Below are positions 1-8,585 of a stretch of DNA of 64,000 bases, piece by piece. The position numbers were made by a program, and so were the translations under genes. Source of the DNA: Alloyangia pacifica (GTDB lineage: Bacteria; Pseudomonadota; Alphaproteobacteria; Rhodobacterales; Rhodobacteraceae); NCBI RefSeq assembly GCF_900116195.1, contig NZ_FOZW01000018.1:17036-81035 (forward strand), written 5' to 3'. The notes under the pieces are model-generated. The model was given only the letters and a program-made list of their open reading frames with translations, ran no database searches and was not told the DNA's origin. Each line of letters starts with the position of its first letter. Position 1 is the stretch's first letter.

Positions 1-954
1 AGGACTGACGACGTGGGCGCTGTCGCCGACAAACGCCACGCGGCCATGCACGAAGCGGTCGAGCTTGATGCAACGGAACTTGTAGACCGACAGCCAGTCG
101 AGCCGGAACGGCTTGTCCCCGACGATCGCCCTGATGCGCGGGATGACCATCGCCTCGCTGGCTTCCACCTTGGCATCCGCGCCGAGGTCGAGCTGCAGGT
201 CGATGCGGTAGATATTGTCGGGCTGCGCGTGCAGCAGTGCCGACTTGCCGGGATGGAAGGTCGGATCGAACCAGAACCAGCGCTCGGCGATGCCGTGATC
301 GCCGAAGGGGCTCTCGTCCATCTCGATATCGGCGATGAGAAACTGCTCCTCGAAGGTCTGGCCGGAGAAGTCGAGCCCCATGCGCTCGCGCGTCGCCGAT
401 TTCGCCCCGTCGCAGGCCAGCAGCCAGTCCGCTGCCAGCTCGTAGGTGCCCTCGGGGGTCTCGACGGTCAGCCTCACCCCATCCACGCACGCCGCATGGT
501 CCACCACCTTCGACAAAAAGCGGATGTCGATCAGCTCGGGAAATTCGCGAGCCCGCTCGAGCAGATATTGCTCGACGTAGTATTGCTGGAGGTTGATGAA
601 GGCCGGGTATTTGTGGCCGTCCTCGGGCAGCAGATCAAAGCTGTAGACTTCCTCGTCGCCGTGGAACAGCCGCCCCACCTTCCAGGTCACGCCCTTTTCC
701 AGCATGCGCTCGCCGACGCCCAGCCGGTCGAAGATCTCGAGCGTGCGCTTGGCCCAGCAGATCGCCCGGCTGCCGACCGAGACGACGTTGTTGTCATCAA
801 GCACCACCGAGCGGATGCCCTGCAGCGCCAGATCGATCGCCATCGCCAGCCCGATGGGGCCCGCCCCGACGATGGCCACCGGCGCGCCGGTGGTGCCGCC
901 GTCAAGCTCGGGCGGGCGCACGAAGGGCTGCGGGGCGTAGCTGTATGCTGGCAT
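1..954 (-). CDS. FAD-dependent aromatic-ring monooxygenase (partial, C-terminus outside window)
   Basis: Class A flavoprotein hydroxylase of the MhpA/PheA type, which uses NAD(P)H and O2 to hydroxylate a phenolic ring. The first 318 residues are visible. The FAD dinucleotide motif GAGPIG lies at residues 30-35, and the second FAD motif GDSAH at 310-314, followed by Pro, just before the left edge cuts the gene. The ATG start is preceded by GGGAGGAG. It is the last visible gene of the operon hmgA-fah-MBL-monooxygenase. Because the operon degrades homogentisate, a plausible role is ring hydroxylation of a hydroxyphenylacetate-type compound to homogentisate. That is inference; annotation as 3-(3-hydroxyphenyl)propionate hydroxylase would be only a family label. 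Confidence 0.85.
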   Translation of the reverse strand, partial: MPAYSYAPQPFVRPPELDGGTTGAPVAIVGAGPIGLAMAIDLALQGIRSVVLDDNNVVSVGSRAICWAKRTLEIFDRLGVGERMLEKGVTWKVGRLFHGDEEVYSFDLLPEDGHKYPAFINLQQYYVEQYLLERAREFPELIDIRFLSKVVDHAACVDGVRLTVETPEGTYELAADWLLACDGAKSATRERMGLDFSGQTFEEQFLIADIEMDESPFGDHGIAERWFWFDPTFHPGKSALLHAQPDNIYRIDLQLDLGADAKVEASEAMVIPRIRAIVGDKPFRLDWLSVYKFRCIKLDRFVHGRVAFVGDSAHVVSP

Positions 955-971
955 GGTCTCTCCTCCCTCAT

Positions 972-1005
972 GCGTGCGGTCCGGCTCCTCCGCCGGGCCG
1001 CACGC
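972..1005 (-). other. Intercistronic hairpin between MBL gene and monooxygenase
   Basis: Inverted repeat GCGTGCGG-T-CCGG (972-984) against CCGG-G-CCGCACGC (993-1005): a 13-bp stem with one mismatch and an 8-nt loop. It lies inside the homogentisate operon and has no T-run, so it is more likely an mRNA stability or attenuation element than a full terminator. Confidence 0.5.
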
Positions 1006-1053
1006 GGATCGTCTCGTATCGTGTCCGGCGCGGCACCCCGCGCCGACGGGCGC

Positions 1054-2004
1054 TCAGCCCTGCAGGTCGGCCCACATCTGCTGATCGCGCTCGGCGGTCC
1101 AGACGCGGGGGGTGTCGATGCCGCGGGCCTCGTCGTAGGCACGGCCGACGTTGAACGGCAGGCAATGTTCGTAGATGGCGTAATCGGCGAACTTCGGATC
1201 GCACTCGGCGCGCACCGCGTCCCAGGCCTCCTTGAGCGTGCCGCCTCGGGCCACGACACGGGCGACGGGCTTGTAGGTCGAGCGCACGAAATCGGCGGTG
1301 TTCTCCAGCGCCTGCATCACCTGCGCCTCGCCCACCAGCGCATCGCCCCGGCCCGGCGCGATGGCCTTGGGCTCGAAGGCGGCGATATTGGCCAGCGTAT
1401 CGGGCCAGTCGGCGAAATGACCGTCGCCGCAGTAGCAGGCCGAGTGGAACTCGACGATGTCGCCGGTGAACATCACCTCCTGGTCAGGCACCCAGATCAC
1501 CGCGTCGCCGGCGGTATGGGCGCGGCCGAGATGCATGATGTCGACCCGGCGCTTGCCGAGATAGACGGTCATCCGGTCGCTGAAGGTGGTGGTCGGACGG
1601 GTCAGACCGGGGATTTCCTCATGCCCCTGGAACAGCCGCGGGAAACGGCCGAACTCGCTGTCCCAATCTTCCTGCCCGCGCTCTTCCACCATGGCGGCGG
1701 CGGTATCGGACATGATGATCTCGCGCGCGCCATAGGCCGAGGCGCCGAGCACCCGAACCGCATGATAATGCGTCAGCACCAGGTGGCTGATCGGCTTGTC
1801 GGTGACAGAGCGCACGCACTCGATGACCTTGCGCGCCAGCCGCGGGGTGGCCTGCGCCTCGACGATCATCACGCTCTCGTCGCCGATGATGACGCCGGTG
1901 TTGGGGTCACCCTCGGCGGTGAAGGCATAGAGCCCCTCGCCCACCTGCGTGAAGCTGATCTTCTTTTCTTCCATGTCGCCTTGCGACGCGAATGCCTTGG
2001 CCAT
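1054..2004 (-). CDS. Metallo-beta-lactamase-fold protein of the homogentisate operon
   Basis: A 316-residue MBL-fold protein. The segment starting LTHYHAVR (His79, His81) occupies the place of the HxHxDH metal motif, but Asp and the third His are replaced by Val and Arg. RAHTAGD (His163) and FTGD (Asp182) remain, and the usual PGHG appears as PGRG (Arg219). It therefore has the fold but not a full dinuclear zinc site, and may bind one metal or none. The stop of the upstream fumarylacetoacetase gene is embedded in this gene's ribosome site (TGAAGGAGG, start 11 bp later), so they are translationally linked. The reaction is unknown; a thioester or lactone hydrolase role in the aromatic pathway is only a guess. 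Confidence 0.8.
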   Translation of the reverse strand: MAKAFASQGDMEEKKISFTQVGEGLYAFTAEGDPNTGVIIGDESVMIVEAQATPRLARKVIECVRSVTDKPISHLVLTHYHAVRVLGASAYGAREIIMSDTAAAMVEERGQEDWDSEFGRFPRLFQGHEEIPGLTRPTTTFSDRMTVYLGKRRVDIMHLGRAHTAGDAVIWVPDQEVMFTGDIVEFHSACYCGDGHFADWPDTLANIAAFEPKAIAPGRGDALVGEAQVMQALENTADFVRSTYKPVARVVARGGTLKEAWDAVRAECDPKFADYAIYEHCLPFNVGRAYDEARGIDTPRVWTAERDQQMWADLQG

Positions 2005-2015
2005 GAGAGCCTCCT

Positions 2016-3257
2016 TCAGTCCTTGGTCCAACTGGGCTGCGGCACGGCGGGCAGAACCTTGCCCGTGCAGGCGCCGAAGCCGATGCGATAGCCGTCGCCC
2101 TGCGCCGCGCCGCGCAGGGTCAGAGTGTCGCCGTCCTCGAGGAAGCTGCGCGTCGCGCCGCCGGGAAGCTCGACCGGCTCCTTGCCGCCCCAGCTCATCT
2201 CCAAGAGCGAGCCGCGGCTGCCGGGCGTCGCGCCCGAGATTGTCCCCGAGCCCAGCAGGTCGCCCGTGCGCATGGCGCAGCCGCTGGTGGTGTGATGGCA
2301 GAGCTGCTGCGCCGCCGAGTAGTACATCTCGGCATAGTTGGTGCGGGCGATCACCGACTCCTCGCCCCCCTCCGGGGCCAGCGCCACCTCGAGGTCGATG
2401 TCGTAGAGCATCGGCCCCGGCTCGCGCAGGTAGGGCAGCAGCTCGCGCTCGCGCTCGGGTGTCGAGGTGCGGAACGGCGCCAGCGCTGCGGCGGTGACGA
2501 TCCAGGGGCTGATCGTGGTGGCGGTGGCCTTCGACTGGAACGGGCCGAGCGGCTGGTACTCCCAAGCCTGGATGTCGCGCGCCGACCAGTCGTTGAGCAG
2601 CACGTAGCCGAAGATCATCTCGTCCGCCTGCGCCACCGAGACCATGCCCTGCGACGGCGTGCCTACGATAGCGCCCATCTCCAGCTCCAGATCGAAGCGG
2701 CGGCAGGGCTCAAACACAGGCAGATCGGCGTCCGGCAGCTTCAGCTGCCCCCAGGGGCGGATGACCTCCGTGCCAGAGACCACCACCGAAGACGCCCGGC
2801 CGTTGTAGCCGATGGGGATCGACAGCCAGTTCGGCGGCAGCGCGTTCTCCGGCCCCCGGAACATGGTACCGACGTTGAACGCGTGGTTCTTGGCGGCGTA
2901 GAAATCGGTGTACTCGCTGACCGAGAAGGGCATCAGCAGTGAAACCCCCGCCAGCGGCACCAGATGTGGCTCCACGGCGGCGCGATTCGTCTCGTCGCCC
3001 AGCAGTTCGGTCAGCCGCGCGCGCAGCGCCGCCCAGACTTCTGGCCCCGCCGCCATCACCGCGTTCCACGACGGCGCGGCGAAAAGCGCCGGGTCCAGCC
3101 CGTGCTCCACCGCGCCCACGTCGAGCACAAAGTCCCCGATCGCCACGCCCATGCGCGCGCCTTGCCCATCATCGAAGACCCCGTAGGGCAGGTTGTTCAG
3201 CGGGAAGTCGCAGCCGGGCTCGTTCGCCCCGTCGACCCAGCTCGTCATCAAGCTCAT
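2016..3257 (-). CDS. fahA: Fumarylacetoacetase
   Basis: Splits fumarylacetoacetate into fumarate and acetoacetate, the last step of homogentisate/tyrosine degradation. The 413-residue length fits the family. The metal and catalytic residues known from mammalian FAH can be aligned: DFYAAKNH (Asp and His seven apart), FDLELEMG (two Glu metal ligands), NDWSARDIQ (Asp) and PFQSK (Lys twenty residues later). The start at 3257 (MSLMTSW) has GGAAGGA upstream; longer in-frame extensions lack support. It follows hmgA by 124 bp that hold a double-hairpin repeat. No maleylacetoacetate isomerase is visible in the window; it may lie beyond the left edge. Confidence 0.95.
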   Translation of the reverse strand: MSLMTSWVDGANEPGCDFPLNNLPYGVFDDGQGARMGVAIGDFVLDVGAVEHGLDPALFAAPSWNAVMAAGPEVWAALRARLTELLGDETNRAAVEPHLVPLAGVSLLMPFSVSEYTDFYAAKNHAFNVGTMFRGPENALPPNWLSIPIGYNGRASSVVVSGTEVIRPWGQLKLPDADLPVFEPCRRFDLELEMGAIVGTPSQGMVSVAQADEMIFGYVLLNDWSARDIQAWEYQPLGPFQSKATATTISPWIVTAAALAPFRTSTPERERELLPYLREPGPMLYDIDLEVALAPEGGEESVIARTNYAEMYYSAAQQLCHHTTSGCAMRTGDLLGSGTISGATPGSRGSLLEMSWGGKEPVELPGGATRSFLEDGDTLTLRGAAQGDGYRIGFGACTGKVLPAVPQPSWTKD

Positions 3258-3309
3258 TCTCGTCCTTCCGGGCGCGTTCTCTTGGGGCCGCCCGCCCCTT
3301 CTTCTCTTT

Positions 3310-3370
3310 TCAAATACGCCGGGGGTGAATTGGCCGCAGGCCAAGAGGGGGCAGCGCCCCCTCCCCCTTG
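3310..3370. repeat. REP-like double hairpin between hmgA and fahA
   Basis: Two perfect palindromic hairpins lie side by side: TTGGCC-GCA-GGCCAA at 3330-3344 and AGGGGGC-AGC-GCCCCCT at 3346-3362, preceded by CGCCGGGGGTGAA. The arrangement looks like an interspersed repeat rather than a single terminator; from memory, similar sequences are common between genes of Rhodobacteraceae. No second copy was noticed in this window. It may separate expression of hmgA from the rest of the operon. Confidence 0.6.
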
Positions 3371-3381
3371 CAAGCGGCAGC

Positions 3382-4749
3382 TCAGTCCCAATTGCCCTCC
3401 GGCGTGCCGTCGAAGCGCTTCTTCAGGCTGTCCCAGCAGTCGATGTAATCGTCCTGCAGCGGCGCCTCCGCCGCGGCAAAGCGCGTCAGGTGCTGCGGGA
3501 AGCGGGTCTCGAACATGAAGCTCATCGTGTTGTCGAGCTTGCCCGGCTTCAGCTCGCCGAAGCTGGCCTTCTCGAAGGCCTCGTTGTCCGGGCCGTGCGG
3601 CAGCATCATGTTGTGGAGGCTCATGCCCCCCGGCACGAAGCCCTGCGGTTTGGCGTCATACTCGCCGTAGATGTTGCCCATCAGCTCGGACATGACGTTC
3701 TTGTGGTACCACGGCGGGCGGAAGGTGTTCTCGGCCACCATCCAGCGCTCGCGGAACAGCACGAAGTCGATGTTTGCGGTGCCCTCGACGCCCGAGGGCG
3801 CGGTCAGCACGGTGAAGATCGACGGGTCGGGGTGATCGAAGAGGATCGCACCGACCGGGCAATAGGTGCGCAGGTCGTATTTCACCGGCGCGTAGTTGCC
3901 GTGCCATGCCACCACGTCGAGCGGTGAATGCCCGATCCAGGTCTCATGGAACTGGCCCTGCCACTTGATCACCACCCGGCTCTTGGCGTCACGGTCCTCG
4001 AAGGCGGCGACCGGCGTCTTGAAGTCGCGGCGGTTGGCCATGCAGTTCGCACCGATCGGACCGCGCCCCGGCAGGTCGAACTTCTGGCCGTAGTTCTCGC
4101 AGACGAAGCCGCGCGCCGGCCCGTCGATCAGTTCAACCCGGTACACGAGGCCGCGCGGCAGGATGGCGATCTCCTTCGGTTCGAGGTCGATCACCCCGAG
4201 CTCGGTGCAGAAGCGCAGCCGGCCCTCCTGCGGCACCACCAAGAGCTCGCTGTCGGCGGAGAAGAAGTACTCGTCTTCCATCGAGGCGGTGACGAGGTAG
4301 ATGTGGCTGGCCATGCCGACCTGCGTGTAGACGTCGCCCGCCGTGGTCATGGTGCGCATGCCGGTCAGCCAAGTCAGGCTCTCCTGCGAATGCGGCACCG
4401 GATCCCAGCGGTATTGGCCGAGGCTGATCACGTCCGGATCGACGTTGGGCGCGGACTGCCAGTAGGGCACGTCGATCTTCGCGAAGCGGCCGACATGCTT
4501 CACCGCCGGGCGAATGCGGTAGCACCAGGTGCGCTCGTTCTGGTGGCTCGGCGCGGTGAAGGCGGTGCCGGAGAGCTGCTCGCCGTAGAGACCGTAGGCG
4601 CAACGCTGGGGCGAGTTCATTCCGTCGGGCAGCGCGCCCGGCAGCGCCTCGGTTTCGAAATCATTGCCGAAACCGGGCATGTAGCCCTCATGCAGCGCGG
4701 TGATACCCGCGGCGCGCGTCAGGCCCGAGATCTTGCTCAGGTCATTCAT
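3382..4749 (-). CDS. hmgA: Homogentisate 1,2-dioxygenase
   Basis: Cleaves homogentisate to maleylacetoacetate using Fe(II) and O2. At 455 residues it matches the family. The C-terminal half has [11 protein letters not shown], giving the His and Glu six residues apart that bind iron in human HGD, and [12 protein letters not shown], giving the third His ligand. The start MNDLSK is preceded by GGGAGGA; the 31-residue upstream extension runs into the operator and is rejected. It is the first gene of the minus-strand operon and is divergent from a MarR gene, with a perfect dyad between them, so it is probably repressed by MarR until an aromatic inducer is present. Confidence 0.97.
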   Translation of the reverse strand: MNDLSKISGLTRAAGITALHEGYMPGFGNDFETEALPGALPDGMNSPQRCAYGLYGEQLSGTAFTAPSHQNERTWCYRIRPAVKHVGRFAKIDVPYWQSAPNVDPDVISLGQYRWDPVPHSQESLTWLTGMRTMTTAGDVYTQVGMASHIYLVTASMEDEYFFSADSELLVVPQEGRLRFCTELGVIDLEPKEIAILPRGLVYRVELIDGPARGFVCENYGQKFDLPGRGPIGANCMANRRDFKTPVAAFEDRDAKSRVVIKWQGQFHETWIGHSPLDVVAWHGNYAPVKYDLRTYCPVGAILFDHPDPSIFTVLTAPSGVEGTANIDFVLFRERWMVAENTFRPPWYHKNVMSELMGNIYGEYDAKPQGFVPGGMSLHNMMLPHGPDNEAFEKASFGELKPGKLDNTMSFMFETRFPQHLTRFAAAEAPLQDDYIDCWDSLKKRFDGTPEGNWD

Positions 4750-4783
4750 CTCCGAAGTCCTCCCTCGACGTATTGATGACATG

Positions 4784-4809
4784 TTGTTAGTTACTTTTGT
4801 AACTAACAA
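4784..4809. promoter_or_regulatory. Perfect dyad operator in the hmgA/marR divergent promoter
   Basis: TTGTTAGTTAC (4784-4794) and GTAACTAACAA (4799-4809) are exact reverse complements with a TTTT spacer. The 26-bp AT-rich dyad sits 35 bp before hmgA and 15 bp before marR, in otherwise GC-rich DNA. Its size and symmetry fit a MarR dimer site, so it is the likely operator for both genes. The T-rich centre could also make it look like a terminator, but no transcript is expected to end there. Confidence 0.8.
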
Positions 4810-4823
4810 GAGGGATTCTTGAG

Positions 4824-5282
4824 GTGATGAAGAAATTGGCACAAACCCGAGAAAGCGATGATATTTTCGAGCTTTCCAGCTTCACGCCCTACCTCCTCAA
4901 CCAGGCCGCCGAAGCGCAGAGTGACGTGTTTTCAAGGAATTACCGCGAACGCTACGGGATGCTTCGGACCGAATGGCGGGTGCTGTTCCACCTGGGCCGC
5001 CACGGCGACATGAGCGCCAAGGAGATCTCGGAAAGCGCCTCGATCCACAAGACAAAGGTCTCGCGCGCGGTCCGTGCGCTGGAGGAGAAGCGATTCCTCT
5101 CGCGCATCACCAGTCCGGACGACAGGCGCAGCGAACGGCTGTCGCTGCGCCCGCCCGGGCAGGAGGCCTTTCGCCATCTGTCCCGCGCGGCGCAGGACTA
5201 CGAGGCCGCGCTCGAGCAGCGCCTCGGAAAACGCGACGCGCGAAAATTGCGGGAGCTGCTCAAGCGGTTGGACGGCACGTGA
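4824..5282 (+). CDS. MarR-family regulator of the homogentisate operon
   Basis: A 152-residue winged-helix protein. The recognition region reads [21 protein letters not shown], followed by the wing [10 protein letters not shown], which is characteristic of MarR repressors. It is divergent from hmgA across the perfect dyad, so it probably represses hmgA and itself and releases on binding an aromatic ligand. The start is either GTG 4824 or ATG 4827; AGAGGG at 4809-4814 serves either. In Pseudomonas the hmg repressor is an IclR-type protein, so this is a different regulatory solution. It converges with the rdhA gene, whose stop is 50 bp away. Confidence 0.88.
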   Translation: MMKKLAQTRESDDIFELSSFTPYLLNQAAEAQSDVFSRNYRERYGMLRTEWRVLFHLGRHGDMSAKEISESASIHKTKVSRAVRALEEKRFLSRITSPDDRRSERLSLRPPGQEAFRHLSRAAQDYEAALEQRLGKRDARKLRELLKRLDGT

Positions 5283-5331
5283 CCTGCCGGGCGGCGGGGC
5301 CCGCTGGGGCACCCCGCAGTCCGGCCCGCGC

Positions 5332-8300
5332 TCACAGGTCCAGCTCGATCACCCCGCCCGGTGTCGCGGCGCGGCTCTGGCAGGTGATCATCGCGCCCTC
5401 TCTTTGTGCCTTCGACAGGACGAAGTCGCGGTGCTCGACCTCCCCCGCCCGGACCCCGCACTTGCACACCCCGCAGATGCCGTCGTCGCACTTGAGGTCG
5501 ATCGGGATCCCCGCCGCCTGCAGGACCTCCGCGGCGCTGCGATCCTCGGGCACCTGCAACACGCGCCCGTCCTTCAGCCGCAGGGCAAAGGGGTGGTTCT
5601 CATAGTCGGGCTGCTCGGGGACCGAGAAATATTCCAGATGCCGCGCCTCCTCGGGGAATCCGGCGCGCTCGGCGGCCTGCATCACCCCCTGCATGTAGCG
5701 CTCGGGCCCGCAGGTGTAGACGTGCCAGCCCTGCGCATAGCGGCCCATGATCGCATCCAGGTCCGCGCGTGTTCCTTCGTCGGAAAAATGCAGGTGCACC
5801 TTCCCGGCCCAGGGCATCGCCGAAAGATCGTCGAGGAACCCCGCGCCTGCCCGCCGCGAACAGGAGTAGTGCAATGCGAAATCCCGGCCGAGGGCATGCA
5901 GGCGATGCGCGAAGGCGATCATCGGCGTGATCCCGATGCCGCCGCCCATGAGCAGCGACATCGGCGCAGACTCCTCCAGGGGGAAGTGGTTGATCGGCCG
6001 CGAGATGAAGATCTTTCGCCCCGGCGTGAAGATCCGGTGCATCAGCTTCGAGCCGCCCCGCCCCGCGTCCTCGCGCAGCACGGCGATCTGGTAGCGCGTG
6101 CGATCGGCGGGATCGCCGCTCATCGAATATTGCCGCAGGAACTCCGGCGCGACCACGATGTCGAGATGCGCCCCGGCCGTCCATTCCGGCAGGTCCGAAC
6201 CGTCTAGGCTGCGGAATTCGTATCGGCTCACATCCCCGGTCATCGCCTGGGCCTCGGCCACCTCCACCCGGATCACCGGCGCATCCCCGGGGACGCGATA
6301 CTCGTGCAAATGGTCGGTCCGCCCCTGTTCGAGCCGCAGCTTGTACTCGCGGGCGGTGACCATCGCCTGATAGGCCTCGATGCCTTTCTCGCGGTCCATC
6401 GGGAACGGATAGGGCCAGGGGTGTGGCGCCAGCGGCGCGGGGTAGACCGCCAGCGTCTGGTCCTCGTAGCGCAGCTTCAGCTCGGGTTGCAGATCGCGGC
6501 GGTTGACCGGATGCCTGCTGGGACGATAGGCGCCGTCCTCTTCCAGCTCGATGTCCCACCACCACTTCTTGACCTCGTTCAGCCCTCCGTTGCCCACGGC
6601 GTCGTCGAGTCGGGCCAGCAGCGGGGCCGCCTTCGGCAGGGTCATTGCGGCCCAGCGGAACGGCCGCTCGGCGAACAGTCCCTCGAGGTTCCAGGGGCAA
6701 GTCTTCATGCAGCGCCCGCACATCGCCCCGCCCTTGGCGGTGATGCGGTAGGTCGCGCATTTCTGACTGTCGGACTTCCAGATCTCGTAGCCATTGAACA
6801 TCAGCTTCGGCCCGGCGGTGATCGCCCCCGAGGGGCATTCCCGCGCGCATTTGTTGCAGCTCTCGCAGAAGCTCTGGAGGCCGAAATCGATGGGCCTGTC
6901 GTGCGCCAGCGGCATGTCGGTGGTCACCACGCCAGACTTGAGCCGCGGCCCGAGATAGGGGTTGAGGATCACCTCGCCGATGCGGCTGACCTCGCCAAGA
7001 CCCGAGAGCAACAGCAGCGGCGGCTGCAGAACCTCGCCATCCATCACCGTGTGCGCCTTCGCCTTGTAGCCGAGGTTGCGAATCTGCTGCGCGATGACCC
7101 CGCCCAGCAGCGAGAAACGGAGGTAGGCACGCATCGACTGGGCGACGCTGATCCAGTCGTCGCCGCTGGCGCCCTCCATCGTCTCGAAGCCCTGGTCGAT
7201 GATCATGCTGATCGCCTGATCGTGGGGCGGATCGATGGGGGTGCCGAGCGCGTCGTGCGAATACCACGCCCAGTCGGGGCAGCGCGAGATCCCCACCGCG
7301 TCCACCCCGAGGAAATAGCTCGCGGCCTTGATGTTGGCGGCGTTGCGCGCGGCATCCGAGGGACGCGGCCCGTCAGGGTTCGGCGCGCCGTCCTGGCTCA
7401 GCACGAAGGCTCCGAGCGCCCGGCGCTGCGCATAGGAGGGCGCCGCCTTGCGCGCGTAGTGCCCGCCCTTTGCCCCCTCCTGCAGCGCCTTGCCCATGTC
7501 GCCGAACTGGGCACGGGCGAACATGTCGGCGCGCTTCGGCACGCGGGCGACCCGGGCCTCGTCGATGAATGTCGTGGGCGCATCGACCCGCTTCAGTTTC
7601 TCGAAAGGATGCGCCCCGTCAACGAAGCGGCGGCGGTCGTAGGGGTTTCCGTTCAGACGCGAGCGCTGCACCCCCTTGCCCAGCCTCCACGCCAGCCCGC
7701 CCGAGCCGGGCTGTGCGGCGAGGGGAAGGTCGCAGGCCAGATCGAGGCGGCAGGTCACCACGCCCAGGCCGAAGCGCTCGCCGAGGAAGGGCGCCACGAG
7801 CCGCCCCTCTCTGACCTGAGCGAGCCCCGCCGCGACCGCCAGCCGGTTCATGTCCACGTCCGAAGCCGCCCCCGAATGCGCCTTGGCGTCATGCCCGAGC
7901 AGGCGGATGTAGTTCGCGATGACGTTGGCGGTCTCCGATGCGCGCAGGCAGGCGCGCTGCGCCAGCGCATCCTGCAGCCAGTCGCAGCCTTCCTCCCCCT
8001 CGCCCGGTTCGCGTGGATTCTCATAGAGATAGACGATCGCATGCGTATGACCGGTGATCGCTGCGGGCGGCGCGGCGATGCTGTCCTTCAGGTCCGCCAT
8101 GATGACGTCTATCCCCGAGGCGAGCGTCTTGCTCTGGCGGGTCTGGATGTCCCGGGCCAGACGGTCGATGTCGGGATTGAGGAAGGGCTTCTCAAGCAGC
8201 GCGGCTCCGTCCAGCCGGCAGATGCCGACCATGGCCGCGTCGTTGAAGTAGCCGAAGGCCTTGAGGTGGTTGGCGCGCTCGGCCGGATCGCCGGGGATCT

Positions 8301-8523
8301 CGGAGACCACGGGATTGGTCAGCCCGCCGCGGATCGTGTCGAGGATCGCCTGATACTCGCGCATCGCGTTGACGATGCTTTCCGGCGCGTCGGGGCGGTC
8401 GAAGCGCACCTGCTGCATCGGCGGCACGCCGGAGAGGTCGGCCGTTTCCGCCCGCGCAAGGGTTTCGAGCGGAAACGGTCCCATGTGGACCGGGCGGTTG
8501 CGGTCGGAGAACAGTCGAGTCAC
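5332..8523 (-). CDS. Self-sufficient catabolic reductive dehalogenase fused to its NAD(P)H reductase
   Basis: Reductively removes halogen from an organohalide, probably a halogenated phenol or aromatic acid, in the cytoplasm. Order in 1063 residues: a degenerate copy of the cobalamin-binding fold (about 85-265); the active RdhA core (about 400-545); [4Fe-4S] motif FCESCNKCARECP (about 552-563); a second cluster with CxxCxxxCP in AMCGRCMKTCPWN (about 588-607); then a phthalate-dioxygenase-reductase-like module with flavin motif LRQYSMSGDP and NAD motif MGGGIGITPM (about 740-960); and a plant-type [2Fe-2S] domain (CDDGICGVCKCG, about 1013-1050). There is no twin-arginine signal, unlike respiratory RdhA. 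The architecture is that of BhbA (Comamonas) and NpRdhA (Nitratireductor pacificus). The GTG start has GGGGAGG upstream. It is divergent from a luxR-type gene. Confidence 0.93.
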   Translation of the reverse strand: MTRLFSDRNRPVHMGPFPLETLARAETADLSGVPPMQQVRFDRPDAPESIVNAMREYQAILDTIRGGLTNPVVSEIPGDPAERANHLKAFGYFNDAAMVGICRLDGAALLEKPFLNPDIDRLARDIQTRQSKTLASGIDVIMADLKDSIAAPPAAITGHTHAIVYLYENPREPGEGEEGCDWLQDALAQRACLRASETANVIANYIRLLGHDAKAHSGAASDVDMNRLAVAAGLAQVREGRLVAPFLGERFGLGVVTCRLDLACDLPLAAQPGSGGLAWRLGKGVQRSRLNGNPYDRRRFVDGAHPFEKLKRVDAPTTFIDEARVARVPKRADMFARAQFGDMGKALQEGAKGGHYARKAAPSYAQRRALGAFVLSQDGAPNPDGPRPSDAARNAANIKAASYFLGVDAVGISRCPDWAWYSHDALGTPIDPPHDQAISMIIDQGFETMEGASGDDWISVAQSMRAYLRFSLLGGVIAQQIRNLGYKAKAHTVMDGEVLQPPLLLLSGLGEVSRIGEVILNPYLGPRLKSGVVTTDMPLAHDRPIDFGLQSFCESCNKCARECPSGAITAGPKLMFNGYEIWKSDSQKCATYRITAKGGAMCGRCMKTCPWNLEGLFAERPFRWAAMTLPKAAPLLARLDDAVGNGGLNEVKKWWWDIELEEDGAYRPSRHPVNRRDLQPELKLRYEDQTLAVYPAPLAPHPWPYPFPMDREKGIEAYQAMVTAREYKLRLEQGRTDHLHEYRVPGDAPVIRVEVAEAQAMTGDVSRYEFRSLDGSDLPEWTAGAHLDIVVAPEFLRQYSMSGDPADRTRYQIAVLREDAGRGGSKLMHRIFTPGRKIFISRPINHFPLEESAPMSLLMGGGIGITPMIAFAHRLHALGRDFALHYSCSRRAGAGFLDDLSAMPWAGKVHLHFSDEGTRADLDAIMGRYAQGWHVYTCGPERYMQGVMQAAERAGFPEEARHLEYFSVPEQPDYENHPFALRLKDGRVLQVPEDRSAAEVLQAAGIPIDLKCDDGICGVCKCGVRAGEVEHRDFVLSKAQREGAMITCQSRAATPGGVIELDL

Positions 8524-8555
8524 GGCACCTCCCCATGCGTGTGGATCGAACTGCC

Positions 8556-8585
8556 TTGATCTAGCCGGAGCGGGACGCCTATTCT
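8556..8585 (+). promoter_or_regulatory. Putative sigma70-like promoter of the luxR-type gene
   Basis: TTGATC (8556-8561) and TATTCT (8580-8585) are separated by 18 bp. Transcription would start around 8592, immediately before the ATG at 8595. No purine-rich ribosome site precedes that ATG, so the message may be leaderless. The rdhA promoter must share this 71-bp gap. Confidence 0.45.

Noticed and set aside
13..2091. A 692-codon open frame on the plus strand across the homogentisate operon
   Set aside because: It is antisense to the monooxygenase and MBL genes, whose products have clear motifs; a long antisense frame is expected from high GC codon bias.
5283..5331. GC-rich imperfect inverted repeat (GCGGGG with CCCCGC) between marR and rdhA as a terminator
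   Set aside because: The stem is only six base pairs with a long loop and no T-run, too weak to list.
6304..8559. A 751-codon open frame antisense to the reductive dehalogenase
   Set aside because: Composition is Arg/Gly/His-rich with no recognisable domain, while the opposite strand encodes an intact multi-domain enzyme.
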